Source: Cellvibrio sp. UBA7671
GTDB lineage: Bacteria > Pseudomonadota > Gammaproteobacteria > Pseudomonadales > Cellvibrionaceae
Assembly: GCA_002483145.1 (NCBI GenBank)
Contig: DLHJ01000016.1
Span: forward strand, 124,001-188,000
DNA: 64,000 bases
Direction: 5' to 3'
Below the pieces are notes generated by a model. It was given only the letters and a program-made list of their open reading frames with translations, was not told the origin of the DNA and searched no databases. Positions 9,107-17,765 of the stretch are shown one piece after another. Made by a program: the position numbers and the translations under genes. Numbering within the stretch: position 1 is the stretch's first letter; every line of letters starts with the position of its first letter.

Positions 9107-9550
9107 ATGAACCGCAATGATGTCACTGAAAAAATAATCACCAACAAAGTGTTAAACGAAATTAAATGGTGCGACGTCGCCCAAAAAGTGGGCTTGAGTA
9201 AAGAGTGGGTCACTGCTGCTTGTTTAGGGCAGATGACTTTGAATGCCGAGCAAGCCAAAATCATTGGGGATATTTTCGAATTAACGACCGAAGAGCAAAA
9301 GTGGCTGCAAGTTGTGCCCTACAAGGGTTCGCTGCCCAGTCCAGTGCCCACTGACCCGCTGATTTATCGCTGGTACGAGATTGTCAGTGTATACGGCACC
9401 ACGATTAAGGAATTAATCCATGAAGAATTTGGCGATGGGATTATGAGTGCAATCGATTTTAGTATGGATATAGTGCGTGAGTCGGACCCAAAAGGTGATC
9501 GCGTCAATGTGGTTTTGTCGGGCAAATTTTTACCTTACAAACAATATTAA
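9107..9550 (+). CDS. cynS: Cyanate hydratase (cyanase)
   Basis: Converts cyanate and bicarbonate to ammonia and CO2, detoxifying cyanate and freeing nitrogen. The 147-residue protein has the N-terminal helical domain and the C-terminal catalytic domain. The catalytic triad is readable as R88 and E91 in YRWYEIVSVYG and S114 in GIMSAIDFSMD, with the same spacing as the E. coli R96/E99/S122 triad. It is a single gene downstream of the nitrite reductase terminator and needs its own promoter. Its last four bases overlap the end of the convergent diguanylate cyclase gene. Neighbours suggest a nitrogen-scavenging cluster. Confidence 0.97.
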   Translation: MNRNDVTEKIITNKVLNEIKWCDVAQKVGLSKEWVTAACLGQMTLNAEQAKIIGDIFELTTEEQKWLQVVPYKGSLPSPVPTDPLIYRWYEIVSVYGTTIKELIHEEFGDGIMSAIDFSMDIVRESDPKGDRVNVVLSGKFLPYKQY

Positions 9551-11067
9551 CGAACCGCTTCCGGCGTTTTGTGCTTGTGCTGGTACATGCGCTGATCCGC
9601 AATCTTGGTAAGCTCAAGCGGGTCGGCGCCGTCTTGTGGATAAAATGCGGTGCCAATACTGCAGCCAATTTGAATCGGATATTCCTCAATTAAAAAAATC
9701 TCGCTCAGTACCAATTGGATTTTTTCGCTAACAACCCTTGCCTGGTTGAGGTCATCCATTTGATGCAGCAGTATCACAAATTCATCGCCGCCGATGCGTG
9801 CAACGGTATCCGAAGTGCGCACGCAGGCGAGCAGTCGCTGTGCAACCTGTTTTAATAATTCATCGCCCAGCGCATGGCCATAGTGGTCATTTACCGGTTT
9901 GAATTTGTCCAGGTCGAGCAACATAACCGCGAGTGCCCGCTGATGGCGTTTGCAATAGCTTAGCGCCTGCTGCAAACGGTCAGCAAAGAGTGCGCGATTG
10001 GGTAAGCCAGTCAGGCTATCGTGCTGCGCCATGTAGCGAATTTTTTCCTCACTTTTTTTGCGCTCGGTAATATCGCGGCTGACGCCGACAATACCGATAA
10101 AATTTCCGTCGGCATCGTAAATGCCGGACGTCCTGATCTCGGCGCACACGGTAGAACCATCTTTGCACCGATGATCCAACTCCGCGACAAAATCGGGGAA
10201 GGGCTGGTTGGCTTTAACCGCCGCGATAGTTTTACCCACGGCTGCCTTTACTTTTTCGACCGACTCGGGAGTAAGTGTTTCTTCCAGCGTTTGTTGCATA
10301 GCTTCACTGGCCGTGTAGCCACGCAGTTTTTCCACTGAGGGGCTGACATAGGTGAATCGGCCGTTGAGGTCCATGGTCCAGATAACATCCTGTGCATTAT
10401 CCGCTAACAGGCGATGGCGCTCTTCGCTTTCGCGCAGGGCCTCCAGCGAAAGTTTGCGCTCTATGGCGATTTCCGCGAGATAGGCGGACTCTTCAATCAG
10501 TTTGATATCTTCCAGCGTCGGTTCGGCGGCTTGCCCCTGGTAGATGGCAAAGGTTCCCAGCACCTGACCGTGGCGATTGATAATAGGTTCCGACCAGCAG
10601 GAGACCAGTCCTGCTTTAGCGGCCAGCTCTTTTACCCCAACCCAACTGGGGTCTTTCTGGATATCGCGGACAATCACACGTTCCCCTGTGATTACCGCAG
10701 TGCCGCAGGAGCCAATGCCCTGGTCGGCAGGCAGGCCGTCTACTGCATCGTTGTAAAACGCAGGCAAATTCGGTGCGGCTACCACCCGCAGTCGATTAGT
10801 TTTGCGATCAACGAGCAATATGCTGCAGGTCATTTCCGGGCGTATATGTTCGACGCCGACAATAATCCCCATAAGGACTTCTTCAAGCGAATCGTCAGCG
10901 GCGATTTGTGCGAGCACATGGTTGTGGCCGCGCTGCCACACATCGGCGCGACGCATCAGGCGCACCATATTGCGCAATTTCAGATTAACCCGGTTGATGT
11001 GCACCGCCGCAGCGATCACGACAACTACCCCAAATAATGCCGCAAGTGCGATGTAAAAATTATTCAC
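9547..11067 (-). CDS. Membrane-anchored GAF-PAS-GGDEF diguanylate cyclase
   Basis: A 506-residue cyclic-di-GMP synthase. N-terminal membrane helix (residues 5-24), GAF domain (about 55-205), PAS with PAC (about 215-338, DVIWTMDLNGRFTYVS), GGDEF domain (about 345-500). GGDEF is intact at 426-430, and the RxxD inhibitory site is present five residues earlier (RTSD, 417-420), so an active, product-inhibited enzyme is expected. It starts with GTG 11067, inside the end of the deaminase gene (8-base overlap), so the two form an operon. The 3' end overlaps the cyanase gene by four bases in convergent orientation. Confidence 0.93.
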   Translation of the reverse strand: MNNFYIALAALFGVVVVIAAAVHINRVNLKLRNMVRLMRRADVWQRGHNHVLAQIAADDSLEEVLMGIIVGVEHIRPEMTCSILLVDRKTNRLRVVAAPNLPAFYNDAVDGLPADQGIGSCGTAVITGERVIVRDIQKDPSWVGVKELAAKAGLVSCWSEPIINRHGQVLGTFAIYQGQAAEPTLEDIKLIEESAYLAEIAIERKLSLEALRESEERHRLLADNAQDVIWTMDLNGRFTYVSPSVEKLRGYTASEAMQQTLEETLTPESVEKVKAAVGKTIAAVKANQPFPDFVAELDHRCKDGSTVCAEIRTSGIYDADGNFIGIVGVSRDITERKKSEEKIRYMAQHDSLTGLPNRALFADRLQQALSYCKRHQRALAVMLLDLDKFKPVNDHYGHALGDELLKQVAQRLLACVRTSDTVARIGGDEFVILLHQMDDLNQARVVSEKIQLVLSEIFLIEEYPIQIGCSIGTAFYPQDGADPLELTKIADQRMYQHKHKTPEAVR

Positions 11068-11503
11068 CTATATCCTCGTTCCACAGCACCGGCTGCCGGG
11101 CAATAAAATCCTGCATCAGTTGTATGCATTGGGCATCGTCGCGTAAATCCAGTTCCACGCCGCGGCTGCGCACATAGTCCTCCGGCCCCTTGAAGGTGCG
11201 GTTTTCGCCAATAACGACTTTTTTGATGCCATAAAGTAGCACTGTTCCGCTGCACATATCGCAAGGGGATAGGGTCGAATAGAGAGTGGCGCGGCGATAG
11301 TCGGCAGCTTTCAAGCGCCCGGCGTTTTCCAGGCAATCCATCTCTGCATGCAATAAACAACTACCTTTTTGTACCCGCTGATTGTGCCCGCGTCCGACAA
11401 TCCTGTTGTCGATCACCAGCACCGAACCTATCGGAATACCGCCTTCCGCAAGGCCTTTTTGCGCTTCTTCAATGGCGGCTTGCATAAAAGGATCTGACGT
11501 CAT
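11060..11503 (-). CDS. Cytosine deaminase-like zinc nucleoside deaminase
   Basis: A 147-residue zinc-dependent deaminase of the CDA superfamily. Zinc motif HAEMD (His ligand and catalytic Glu) and PCDMC (two Cys ligands) are intact. Several stretches, GRGHNQR, QKGS, TLSPCDMCSG and the C-terminal EDIGE, are strongly reminiscent of yeast cytosine deaminase Fcy1, so cytosine to uracil plus ammonia is the best guess. This type is unrelated to the E. coli CodA amidohydrolase. It is cotranscribed with the downstream diguanylate cyclase by overlap. Guanine or nucleoside substrates cannot be excluded. Confidence 0.82.
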   Translation of the reverse strand: MTSDPFMQAAIEEAQKGLAEGGIPIGSVLVIDNRIVGRGHNQRVQKGSCLLHAEMDCLENAGRLKAADYRRATLYSTLSPCDMCSGTVLLYGIKKVVIGENRTFKGPEDYVRSRGVELDLRDDAQCIQLMQDFIARQPVLWNEDIGE

Positions 11504-11733
11504 TCAACGTTCTCCATGATCGTATAACGGCGAATTGCCACAGTTATCGTAATGCGCTTGTTGTAAGCGGTGCTCTGAGTGTAGTCGCTGATTACTGGAT
11601 GGAGTTGATGGGTTACAAGAGTTTGCACAATTTTATAAATCAGTTTTGTGCAAATACAGTGCCGCTCGAATCATCTAATCGCAGAATCCGGAGCGGCGTT
11701 AGCAGGGTGATGCAAAAGTGCGGATTGGTTCAC

Positions 11734-12714
11734 TCAGGCTTGACCAAACAGCGCATTGGATGAGCGCAAGCGGGCGATGTCGCGCACCGGTGGCAATCCA
11801 AACAGGCGGTGATATTCGCGGTTGAATTGCGACGGGCTTTCGTAACCGACCCGGTGGCTGACGGTGGCGGCGTCCAACTGTTCGGCAAACAGTAAGCGCC
11901 GCGCCTCCTGTAGACGCAGTTGTTTCTGGTATTGCAGTGGCGTCATGTTGGTGATGGTTTTGAAATGCGCATGCAGGGATGAACTGCTCATACAGGCCTC
12001 ACGCGCCAGATCGTCGATGCGCAGGTTTTTGTGGTAGTCGCGCTTAAGGGTGTTGATCACTTTGCCGATCTGTTGCGCGTGGCTGCCAGCCAGCGCGATC
12101 TGGGCCAGCGTCTCCCCCTGTTCACCCTGCAGCAAGCGGTAAATAATTTCGCGCATCAGCAAAGGCGCCAGCACCGGGATATCAGCTGGCGTTTCCAGCA
12201 GGCGCATTAGGCGCAATACCGCATCTAGCAAGGTTGCATTGGCTTTGCTGACAAATAATCCACGTCTGGGCGGCGCTTTGATCGATGCCATCTCTCGGCT
12301 CTCATCGCCACCCGCCAAAAGCAGGTCGCTTATCTGTTGTGTATCAAGCGCCAACCGAAAACACAAATAGGGTTTTTCGGGCGTGGCTTCGAGGACTTGC
12401 CCCATTACCGGTACATCTACCGAAGCGACTAAATAATTGGCCGGGTCATAGCGAAGAATGTCATTACCTAATACTGCCTGCTTTTGCCCCTGCGCAATGA
12501 TGCATACCGAGGGTTCATAAACCGTTAGCGTGCCGGTGGTGGGATGATCGGCGCGGATCAGTTGTACCGCATCGATTGCGGTATCGGTAAAGCCTTCGTA
12601 TTTGGTGAATTGTTCAATACGTTGGGCTAATTCCTGCACTTGTAAATCAAAGGACAGAGCAGCCATTGCGTGTGAGCCTGATACATTATTGGGGTTAATG
12701 GGCGAGATTTGCAC
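11734..12714 (-). CDS. AraC family transcriptional regulator (AraC_N type)
   Basis: A 326-residue regulator: N-terminal AraC_N-type cupin (about residues 25-190, with SVCIIAQGQKQAVLG) and two C-terminal helix-turn-helix motifs (about 215-315, including HRVGYESPSQFNREYHRLFG). The GTG start at 12714 is supported by AGGAG eight bases upstream. It is divergent from the SDR gene at 12924, the usual arrangement for a regulator and its aldehyde/ketone reductase target. A ten-base palindrome, GTGAATTCAC (12862-12871), lies in the shared promoter region and could be an operator. The inducer is unknown. Confidence 0.9.
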   Translation of the reverse strand: MQISPINPNNVSGSHAMAALSFDLQVQELAQRIEQFTKYEGFTDTAIDAVQLIRADHPTTGTLTVYEPSVCIIAQGQKQAVLGNDILRYDPANYLVASVDVPVMGQVLEATPEKPYLCFRLALDTQQISDLLLAGGDESREMASIKAPPRRGLFVSKANATLLDAVLRLMRLLETPADIPVLAPLLMREIIYRLLQGEQGETLAQIALAGSHAQQIGKVINTLKRDYHKNLRIDDLAREACMSSSSLHAHFKTITNMTPLQYQKQLRLQEARRLLFAEQLDAATVSHRVGYESPSQFNREYHRLFGLPPVRDIARLRSSNALFGQA

Positions 12715-12923
12715 GGTTTACACTCCTATTGCATCTCTATTGCCGATGGGGTGAGTCTACACCTCTGGCATAACCAGCAATACCTAAACCATTCCGCTTT
12801 GGAGAATCAGGCAATCATCGGCGAGTAACTGGCTATCGATTAACGCATCCGCATCCCTATAGTGAATTCACGCCGGACAGCCCCAAGGCGCCGGATACCT
12901 AAATCACTAATGAGGAAATAACC

Positions 12924-13676
12924 ATGTCAGCGATTCAATCTATTCTTGAGCAAAAAGTGGTTGTCATTACCGGTGCCAGCAGCGGTATTGGTGAGGCTAC
13001 TGCACGTTCACTTGCCCAGCAGGGTGCAAAAGTTGTGTTGGGCGCGCGCCGCGCCGAGCGTTTGGAAATACTTGCAGCGGACATCCGCGCGCAGGGCGGG
13101 GTGGCGGAATATCAAGCGGTTGATGTACGTCAGCAGGCGCAGGTGCAAGCCTTGGTCAATTTTGCGCGCGAGAAATTTGGGCGCGTGGATGTGATTATCA
13201 ATAACGCCGGGGTGATGCCCTTGTCCGTAATGGAAGAATTAAAAGTTGATGAGTGGGAGCGCATGATCGATGTAAATATTAAAGGCGTGCTCTATGGCAT
13301 AGCCGCAGGTCTGCCACTGATGAAACGCCAGGGCTTTGGTCATTTTATTAATATTTCATCCATTGGTGGTCACGCGGTTTATCCCACGGCGGCGGTTTAC
13401 TGCGCGACTAAATACGCCGTGCGCGCCATCTCCGAAGGTTTGCGTCAGGAGCAATTGGATGGCGATATCCGCGTGACGATTATTTCCCCTGGTGTGGTTG
13501 AATCGGAATTGGCGGATTCAATATCCGATCCGGCCGCGCGCGATGCCATGCGCGCCTTCCGCCAAATTGCACTCACGCCCGATGCCATCGCCCGTGCAGT
13601 TTGCTACGCCATCAGTCAGCCTGCAGATGTGGATGTGAGTGAAATTATTATTCGTCCGACCAAAAGTCCATATTAA
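12924..13676 (+). CDS. Short-chain dehydrogenase/reductase
   Basis: A 250-residue classical SDR oxidoreductase. Cofactor motif TGASSGIGEA, NNAG motif (IINNAGVMPLS), catalytic serine in NISSIGG and YCATK active-site Tyr/Lys. The A-R-R after the second beta strand (GARRAERLE) suggests NADP(H) preference. ATG 12924 follows GAGGAAATAACC. Divergent from the AraC regulator, which probably controls it. The substrate is not deducible; related proteins reduce small ketones, aldehydes or serine-type hydroxy acids. Confidence 0.92.
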   Translation: MSAIQSILEQKVVVITGASSGIGEATARSLAQQGAKVVLGARRAERLEILAADIRAQGGVAEYQAVDVRQQAQVQALVNFAREKFGRVDVIINNAGVMPLSVMEELKVDEWERMIDVNIKGVLYGIAAGLPLMKRQGFGHFINISSIGGHAVYPTAAVYCATKYAVRAISEGLRQEQLDGDIRVTIISPGVVESELADSISDPAARDAMRAFRQIALTPDAIARAVCYAISQPADVDVSEIIIRPTKSPY

Positions 13677-13738
13677 TCGCGACCCGGTTACAAACTGTGA
13701 CAACTGTTTTTAAGGCTACTGACATAATTTGCCATTGC

Positions 13739-13769
13739 TTGACCTTACCCTGCGGTAAGGTTTCACAAT
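13739..13769 (+). promoter_or_regulatory. MerR-type promoter and operator before the SnoaL-like gene
   Basis: A -35-like TTGACC (13739-13744) and a -10-like CACAAT (13764-13769) are separated by 19 bases instead of 17. The spacer holds a perfect palindrome, CCTTACC (13743-13749) and GGTAAGG (13754-13760) around CTGC. An overlong spacer containing a palindrome next to the -35 box is the hallmark of promoters activated by MerR-family regulators through DNA twisting. No MerR gene is in the window. A second inverted repeat, CAGTCTGC/GCAGACTG (13771-13796), follows and may be near the transcript start. Confidence 0.6.
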
Positions 13770-13832
13770 ACAGTCTGCTTCACCCCTGGCAGACTGAGTT
13801 TTATAAAATCCCCACAAGGGAAGGAGTCGAAT

Positions 13833-14318
13833 ATGTCTTCACATCACCCGTTTTCACATCATCACAATGAGCAGTTGGTAAGAGAGTTTTTGCAGGCGGC
13901 ACACAGTGCCCAGATTAAACATCTGGATGCCTATGTGGCTGAGCAAGTTAAATGTTGGGGCTTCCCCGAATTTAATCCCGGTAATCGCGATGAGTACCAA
14001 GGCTTTTTTAATTACATTGCCGATGTGTTTGCAGCGCAAACTTTCAGTATTGAACAATTGCTTGCTGACGACGCGCAAGTGCTGGTGCGTTTTCGTATCA
14101 GCGGAAAACATCACGAAGAATTCATGGGCTTACCGGCCACCTTTGGCGAGTTGGAATTTACGGCTACAGCGTTATTTCGTTTGGATGCGGGCGTGATTCA
14201 TGAAGTCTGGATGTACAACAAACATATTATGTTGCAAACCGCAAAGGGCTATCGTTATTCAACCCGCTCGACGATTACCCTCCCGCAGGTGTGCAGCATG
14301 CACGCTATTGCCTGCTAA
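13833..14318 (+). CDS. SnoaL-like (NTF2 fold) protein
   Basis: A 161-residue protein with a His-rich start and a SnoaL/NTF2-like domain over about residues 10-140. The phrases DEYQGFFNYIADVF and HEEFMGLPATF resemble SnoaL-like ester cyclase/polyketide cyclase relatives. ATG 13833 has a strong ribosome binding site (GGAAGGAG). It is preceded by the MerR-type promoter and lies downstream of, but separate from, the SDR gene. Enzymatic activity is unproven; many members of this fold are uncharacterised. Stress-responsive expression is an inference from the promoter. Confidence 0.75.
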   Translation: MSSHHPFSHHHNEQLVREFLQAAHSAQIKHLDAYVAEQVKCWGFPEFNPGNRDEYQGFFNYIADVFAAQTFSIEQLLADDAQVLVRFRISGKHHEEFMGLPATFGELEFTATALFRLDAGVIHEVWMYNKHIMLQTAKGYRYSTRSTITLPQVCSMHAIAC

Positions 14319-14337
14319 ATAATATTCCCACTTTGAA

Positions 14338-14367
14338 AAACCCATTTGCATTTTTGCGAGTGGGTTT
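14338..14367 (+). terminator. Possible terminator after the SnoaL-like gene
   Basis: Seven-base stem AAACCCA (14338-14344) with TGGGTTT (14361-14367), then GCATTTTC. An alternative stem, CCCACT (14327-14332) with AGTGGG (14359-14364), overlaps it. The T tract is weak. It starts 20 bases after the stop codon. Confidence 0.5.
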
Positions 14368-14929
14368 GCATTTTCTATTGCGTGCTCCATAAATTGCCTA
14401 CTCGTCACTAGCATCTTTGTTGCAGGGTTATCATTTGCATGTTGATCTGCATCGTCTGCTGCGCAAAACTGTAAAAGATCCCGAACAATTTGTCTGTATT
14501 TTTTCTTCCCGCCGATTTTTTTACGGCTGTGTGCGCTAACTAATCCTGCAAGCTGTGAACAGGGTTCATCTTTTTCGTTGAGCGAAACCGGACAATAGCA
14601 ACCGCTAATCTCTGATGCATAACAATAACGACTAATAATGCCGCATCCGTTTTTTGCTCAGGGCGTGCGCGCCTGGATAGCTTTGCGCTTGATGCAATTT
14701 GGGGGTGAAGCTGTTTAGGTTTTTGCAATTGATTGTGCGAGTGCGATCAACCGGGTGGTTAAAATATCCGCGCAAAAACCGCAACAATAATAATGATCTG
14801 CATGAATGCAATAGCGATAGTTTCAACAAATCCGGCGCAGGGGCGTTTGCCTTTTCGAATAAGACCTAATAAACGCGTGCCAGAGTGAAACTGTTACTCA
14901 GGATAAGGATGCCAAGACCGACGTCTGCT
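14368..14929. other. Long intergenic stretch without recognised gene
   Basis: I see no coding region with plausible codon use or ribosome binding site here; the short frames on the minus strand lack any recognisable motif. The part from 14930 to the kinase-like gene start at 15118 holds only a hairpin and the probable promoter of that gene. A small RNA ending at the 14930-14960 hairpin is possible but has no further support. Confidence 0.45.
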
Positions 14930-14960
14930 CGGTAAAAGCCCAGTGATTGGGCTTTTACCG
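14930..14960 (+). terminator. Perfect 13-base hairpin, terminator-like
   Basis: CGGTAAAAGCCCA (14930-14942) pairs perfectly with TGGGCTTTTACCG (14948-14960) around GTGAT. The inner stem GCCCA/TGGGC followed by TTTT could act as a terminator, but no gene ends nearby: the previous plus-strand stop is about 610 bases upstream. It may end an unseen small RNA or act as a leader element of the downstream gene. Confidence 0.45.
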
Positions 14961-15117
14961 GTTGCTCCTCTCACGCTGCCCAGTTCCTTTAATACCCTTA
15001 TCTACCCAATCCAACCCAATGCCAGCCTATCTTTGCAGCAGTCAGCCACTGAATCATAGCTATTGGCGCGGGGGATCTTGTAAAATTCGCCCATCACTTC
15101 TACGAGACATTCCCCCC

Positions 15118-16494
15118 ATGAAGAAACTTCTGGCCTTGATTGCACTCGCCAGCCTGAGTATGAGTGCCTACGCCGATATATTTGCGGTTTTCCGCGAGGC
15201 AGATGGCAGTACCAAATGGCAGTATGTGGCTAACACCACTGCCAGTGTATTGATTATTTCCCTGGTAATAGCGCTGATTTTTTTAATTCGCGCGCACTTG
15301 CGGTCAATGCGCGCTAATCGCGCGCTAACCGACATAAAAGCAACCCTGGAAGACCGTGTGGCGAACCGCACCGCGGTACTGCAAGCCACCACCGAGCAAT
15401 TGGTGGAGCGCGAGGCCTATATTGCCAGTATCGTAAACTCCATGCCGGTGATGTTGATCGGTTTGAACCAGCAATTACACATCACCCAATGGAACAAAAA
15501 AGCCGAGGAAATTACCGGTCGCCCGTTAAAAGATGTGGTCGGTAAAAATCTGTGGGAAGCTTATGCGGCAATTACGCTCACGCAGGAGCAGGTGAAATCC
15601 GTATTGGAATCCGGTGAAACCCTCACGCTCAAACATGCCCAGCGCGGGCAGTACAGCTTTGATATCACCCTCTACCCGCTCGACAATCATGCTGACACCG
15701 GGCTAGTGATTTTGATTTCCGATGTAACCAAACAAGTTAATGCTGAAAATAAAGTGGCCGAGCGCGATAAAGTATCGGCGATGGGCGAGCTGGCATCGGC
15801 CATGGCCTACGATATCAGCTTGCCGATGCAAACAATTCTGTCGCGCGTCACCCGTGCACGGCAAGAATTGGAAGCGGCAGACTTGGGGGAAGTTAAAGAA
15901 TTTTTATTGCAGGAGGTAGAGACGGTTCGCCTCAGTGCACATCAAGCGACTGCGATTGCACAAAATCTATTGGATCTTGCCGGCAGTCATCGCGACAGCA
16001 AACAACTCGCCGATGTGCCGCCAATTATGGACCGCAGCATTGCGCTGGCAACGGATTTGTTTACCGATGCCGATAGCCTCGCTTTTAAGCACATTAATAT
16101 CCGGCGCAATTACGCATCCCCTCTGCCGCAAATTCCCTGTTTCCCTGCTGAACTGGAGCAAGTATTTGTGCGCTTGATGCGCAATTCGTTTTACGCACTC
16201 AATGCCAAAACCTGGGACGACAATAACAAGCCCTGGATCAATATCGAGATTGGTGAATTTTATGACTCGCTCTGGATTAAAATTGAACACAATGGAAAAT
16301 GTTTAAGCCCAAGCGAGCAGCTGGATATTTTCCAACCCTTCTTTGCGATCACCAATCATGAATCCACCTGCCCGGTAGAGCAGCGCCTGTCCTATTCCTA
16401 TTTCATCATCACTGACCACCACCGTGGCCAAATGGCGGTGACCTCAGATGAACAGTACGGCACTTGTTTTAATATTCAGTTGGCGTTGAGTTAA
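15118..16494 (+). CDS. PAS-containing histidine-kinase-like protein lacking the phospho-acceptor His
   Basis: A 458-residue sensor: N-terminal hydrophobic segment resembling a signal peptide (residues 1-19), membrane helix (about 42-59), coiled coil (65-100), PAS (about 100-205), HisKA-like region (about 215-265) and a HATPase-like C-terminus (to 458). The H-box reads GELASAMAYDISLPM, where related kinases have GELA..IAHEIN.PL, so Tyr231 replaces the histidine. An N-box-like RLMRNSFYAL remains, but the Gly-rich DNGPG box is degenerate (EHNGKCLSP). It is therefore probably a pseudokinase or adaptor. No response regulator is adjacent. ATG 15118 gives the leader; a longer frame from 14947 begins inside a hairpin. 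Confidence 0.78.
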   Translation: MKKLLALIALASLSMSAYADIFAVFREADGSTKWQYVANTTASVLIISLVIALIFLIRAHLRSMRANRALTDIKATLEDRVANRTAVLQATTEQLVEREAYIASIVNSMPVMLIGLNQQLHITQWNKKAEEITGRPLKDVVGKNLWEAYAAITLTQEQVKSVLESGETLTLKHAQRGQYSFDITLYPLDNHADTGLVILISDVTKQVNAENKVAERDKVSAMGELASAMAYDISLPMQTILSRVTRARQELEAADLGEVKEFLLQEVETVRLSAHQATAIAQNLLDLAGSHRDSKQLADVPPIMDRSIALATDLFTDADSLAFKHINIRRNYASPLPQIPCFPAELEQVFVRLMRNSFYALNAKTWDDNNKPWINIEIGEFYDSLWIKIEHNGKCLSPSEQLDIFQPFFAITNHESTCPVEQRLSYSYFIITDHHRGQMAVTSDEQYGTCFNIQLALS

Positions 16495-16511
16495 CGAGCA
16501 AATGTGCTTAC

Positions 16512-16547
16512 AAAAGCTGCTGCCATAACCTGGCAGCAGCTTTTTTT
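16512..16547 (+). terminator. Strong rho-independent terminator
   Basis: Stem AAAAGCTGCTGCCA (16512-16525) with TGGCAGCAGCTTTT (16531-16544), loop TAACC, ending in seven T (16541-16547). It follows the kinase-like gene stop at 16494 and insulates alkC. Confidence 0.93.
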
Positions 16548-16579
16548 ATACTTGTTATTTTGAGTCGGAGACATAACCA

Positions 16580-17704
16580 GTGAGCGATGCCGATAAAAGT
16601 CCATTAATGAAAGATGGTTTGGGGGGGCATGCAATTAAACGCATCGCCAAATCTGTTGCATTGGTGGTGCCGGGATTCAATGCCAAGGCATTTCAAAAAG
16701 ATGCAGAGTGCGGTCTTGATGCGCTTGAATTAAAAGCGCGGGTGCATCACTTGATTGCGGTGTTGCATCGTCACTACGATTTGCCGTTTAAAAAACTCAG
16801 TGAGTATTTACAGGATTTACCGGACGTATGGGATAGAGGAAGTGCGGCGGATAATAAAGCTGGTTTTGCGGCTTGGCCGTTGATTGATTATGTTGCTACA
16901 CACGGTTTACAACACCCGAAAGAGGCGCTACAAACACTGGAAAAGTTAACACCGATGTTCAGTGCCGAATTTGCGATCCGCCCTTTTATCCAGCAGCATA
17001 CTGATATCACCTATGCAAAATTGTTGGAGTGGTGCGAACATCCCTCTGAGCATGTGCGCCGTCTTGCGTCAGAAGGTTCCCGGCCGCGTTTGCCCTGGGG
17101 AATACGCTTGCCGCAATTTATTAAAAATCCAGAGCCACTGGTTGGACTTTTGGAAAAACTAAAAACAGACGAGAGTTTATACGTGCGCCGTTCAGTGGCG
17201 AATAACCTCAACGATATTAGTAAAGATAATCCTGCGTGGATGATTAACCTGTGCGACCGCTGGTTGACTGATTCGAATGAACATACAGATTGGATTGTAA
17301 AACACGCGCTGCGCAGTTTGGTTAAGGCGGGTGATGTGCGCGTATTTCCACTGTTGGGTTATGCAGCTAAACCGAGTGTGACTGTGAGCGATATAACGCT
17401 GAGTAAAAAGCGTATCGCAGTAGGGGATTCAATTGGATTTTCTTGTACTATTACGGGTGGGAAGAAAGCGCAGAATTTGGTAATAGATTATGTTGTTTAT
17501 TTTATGAAAGCCAACGGCAAGCTGGCGCCCAAGGTCTTTAAATTAAAAAATATTATGCTTGCTGCCAATGAATCTATAGCAATTACTAAAAACCACTCGT
17601 TTAAACCAATTACTACTCGCCGCTATTATGCGGGCATGCATCAGCTGGCAATTCAGGTAAATGGTAAAGAAGTTGCGCGCAGCGATTTTTATTTAGGTGA
17701 TTAA
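16580..17704 (+). CDS. alkC: AlkC-type DNA-3-alkyladenine glycosylase
   Basis: A 374-residue DNA repair protein built of HEAT-like repeats (about residues 1-265) and a C-terminal all-beta, Ig-like domain (about 270-374, VTVSDITLSKKRIAVGDSIGF). This two-part layout is the hallmark of AlkC, a non-base-flipping glycosylase that removes 3-methyladenine and related cationic adducts; AlkD lacks the Ig-like domain. Motif RRLASEGSRPRLPWG is conserved in the group. GTG 16580 is preceded by CGGAG. It is a single gene between two terminators. The substrate is inferred from family. Confidence 0.88.
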   Translation: MSDADKSPLMKDGLGGHAIKRIAKSVALVVPGFNAKAFQKDAECGLDALELKARVHHLIAVLHRHYDLPFKKLSEYLQDLPDVWDRGSAADNKAGFAAWPLIDYVATHGLQHPKEALQTLEKLTPMFSAEFAIRPFIQQHTDITYAKLLEWCEHPSEHVRRLASEGSRPRLPWGIRLPQFIKNPEPLVGLLEKLKTDESLYVRRSVANNLNDISKDNPAWMINLCDRWLTDSNEHTDWIVKHALRSLVKAGDVRVFPLLGYAAKPSVTVSDITLSKKRIAVGDSIGFSCTITGGKKAQNLVIDYVVYFMKANGKLAPKVFKLKNIMLAANESIAITKNHSFKPITTRRYYAGMHQLAIQVNGKEVARSDFYLGD

Positions 17705-17726
17705 AGGTTGTTGCTGTCTAAAGATA

Positions 17727-17757
17727 GTCACTTGCCGATACTGAATCGGCAAGTGAC
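17727..17757. terminator. Hairpin between convergent genes
   Basis: GTCACTTGCCGAT (17727-17739) pairs perfectly with ATCGGCAAGTGAC (17745-17757) around ACTGA. It lies between alkC (ends 17704) and the minus-strand gene ending at 17766, so it may stop transcription from both sides, though neither flank has a strong T tract. Confidence 0.6.
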
Positions 17758-17765
17758 CAGTTTAC

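Noticed and set aside
14947-15117. N-terminal extension of the kinase-like protein
   Set aside because: It would start inside a hairpin, has no ribosome binding site, and would put the signal-peptide-like segment in mid-protein.
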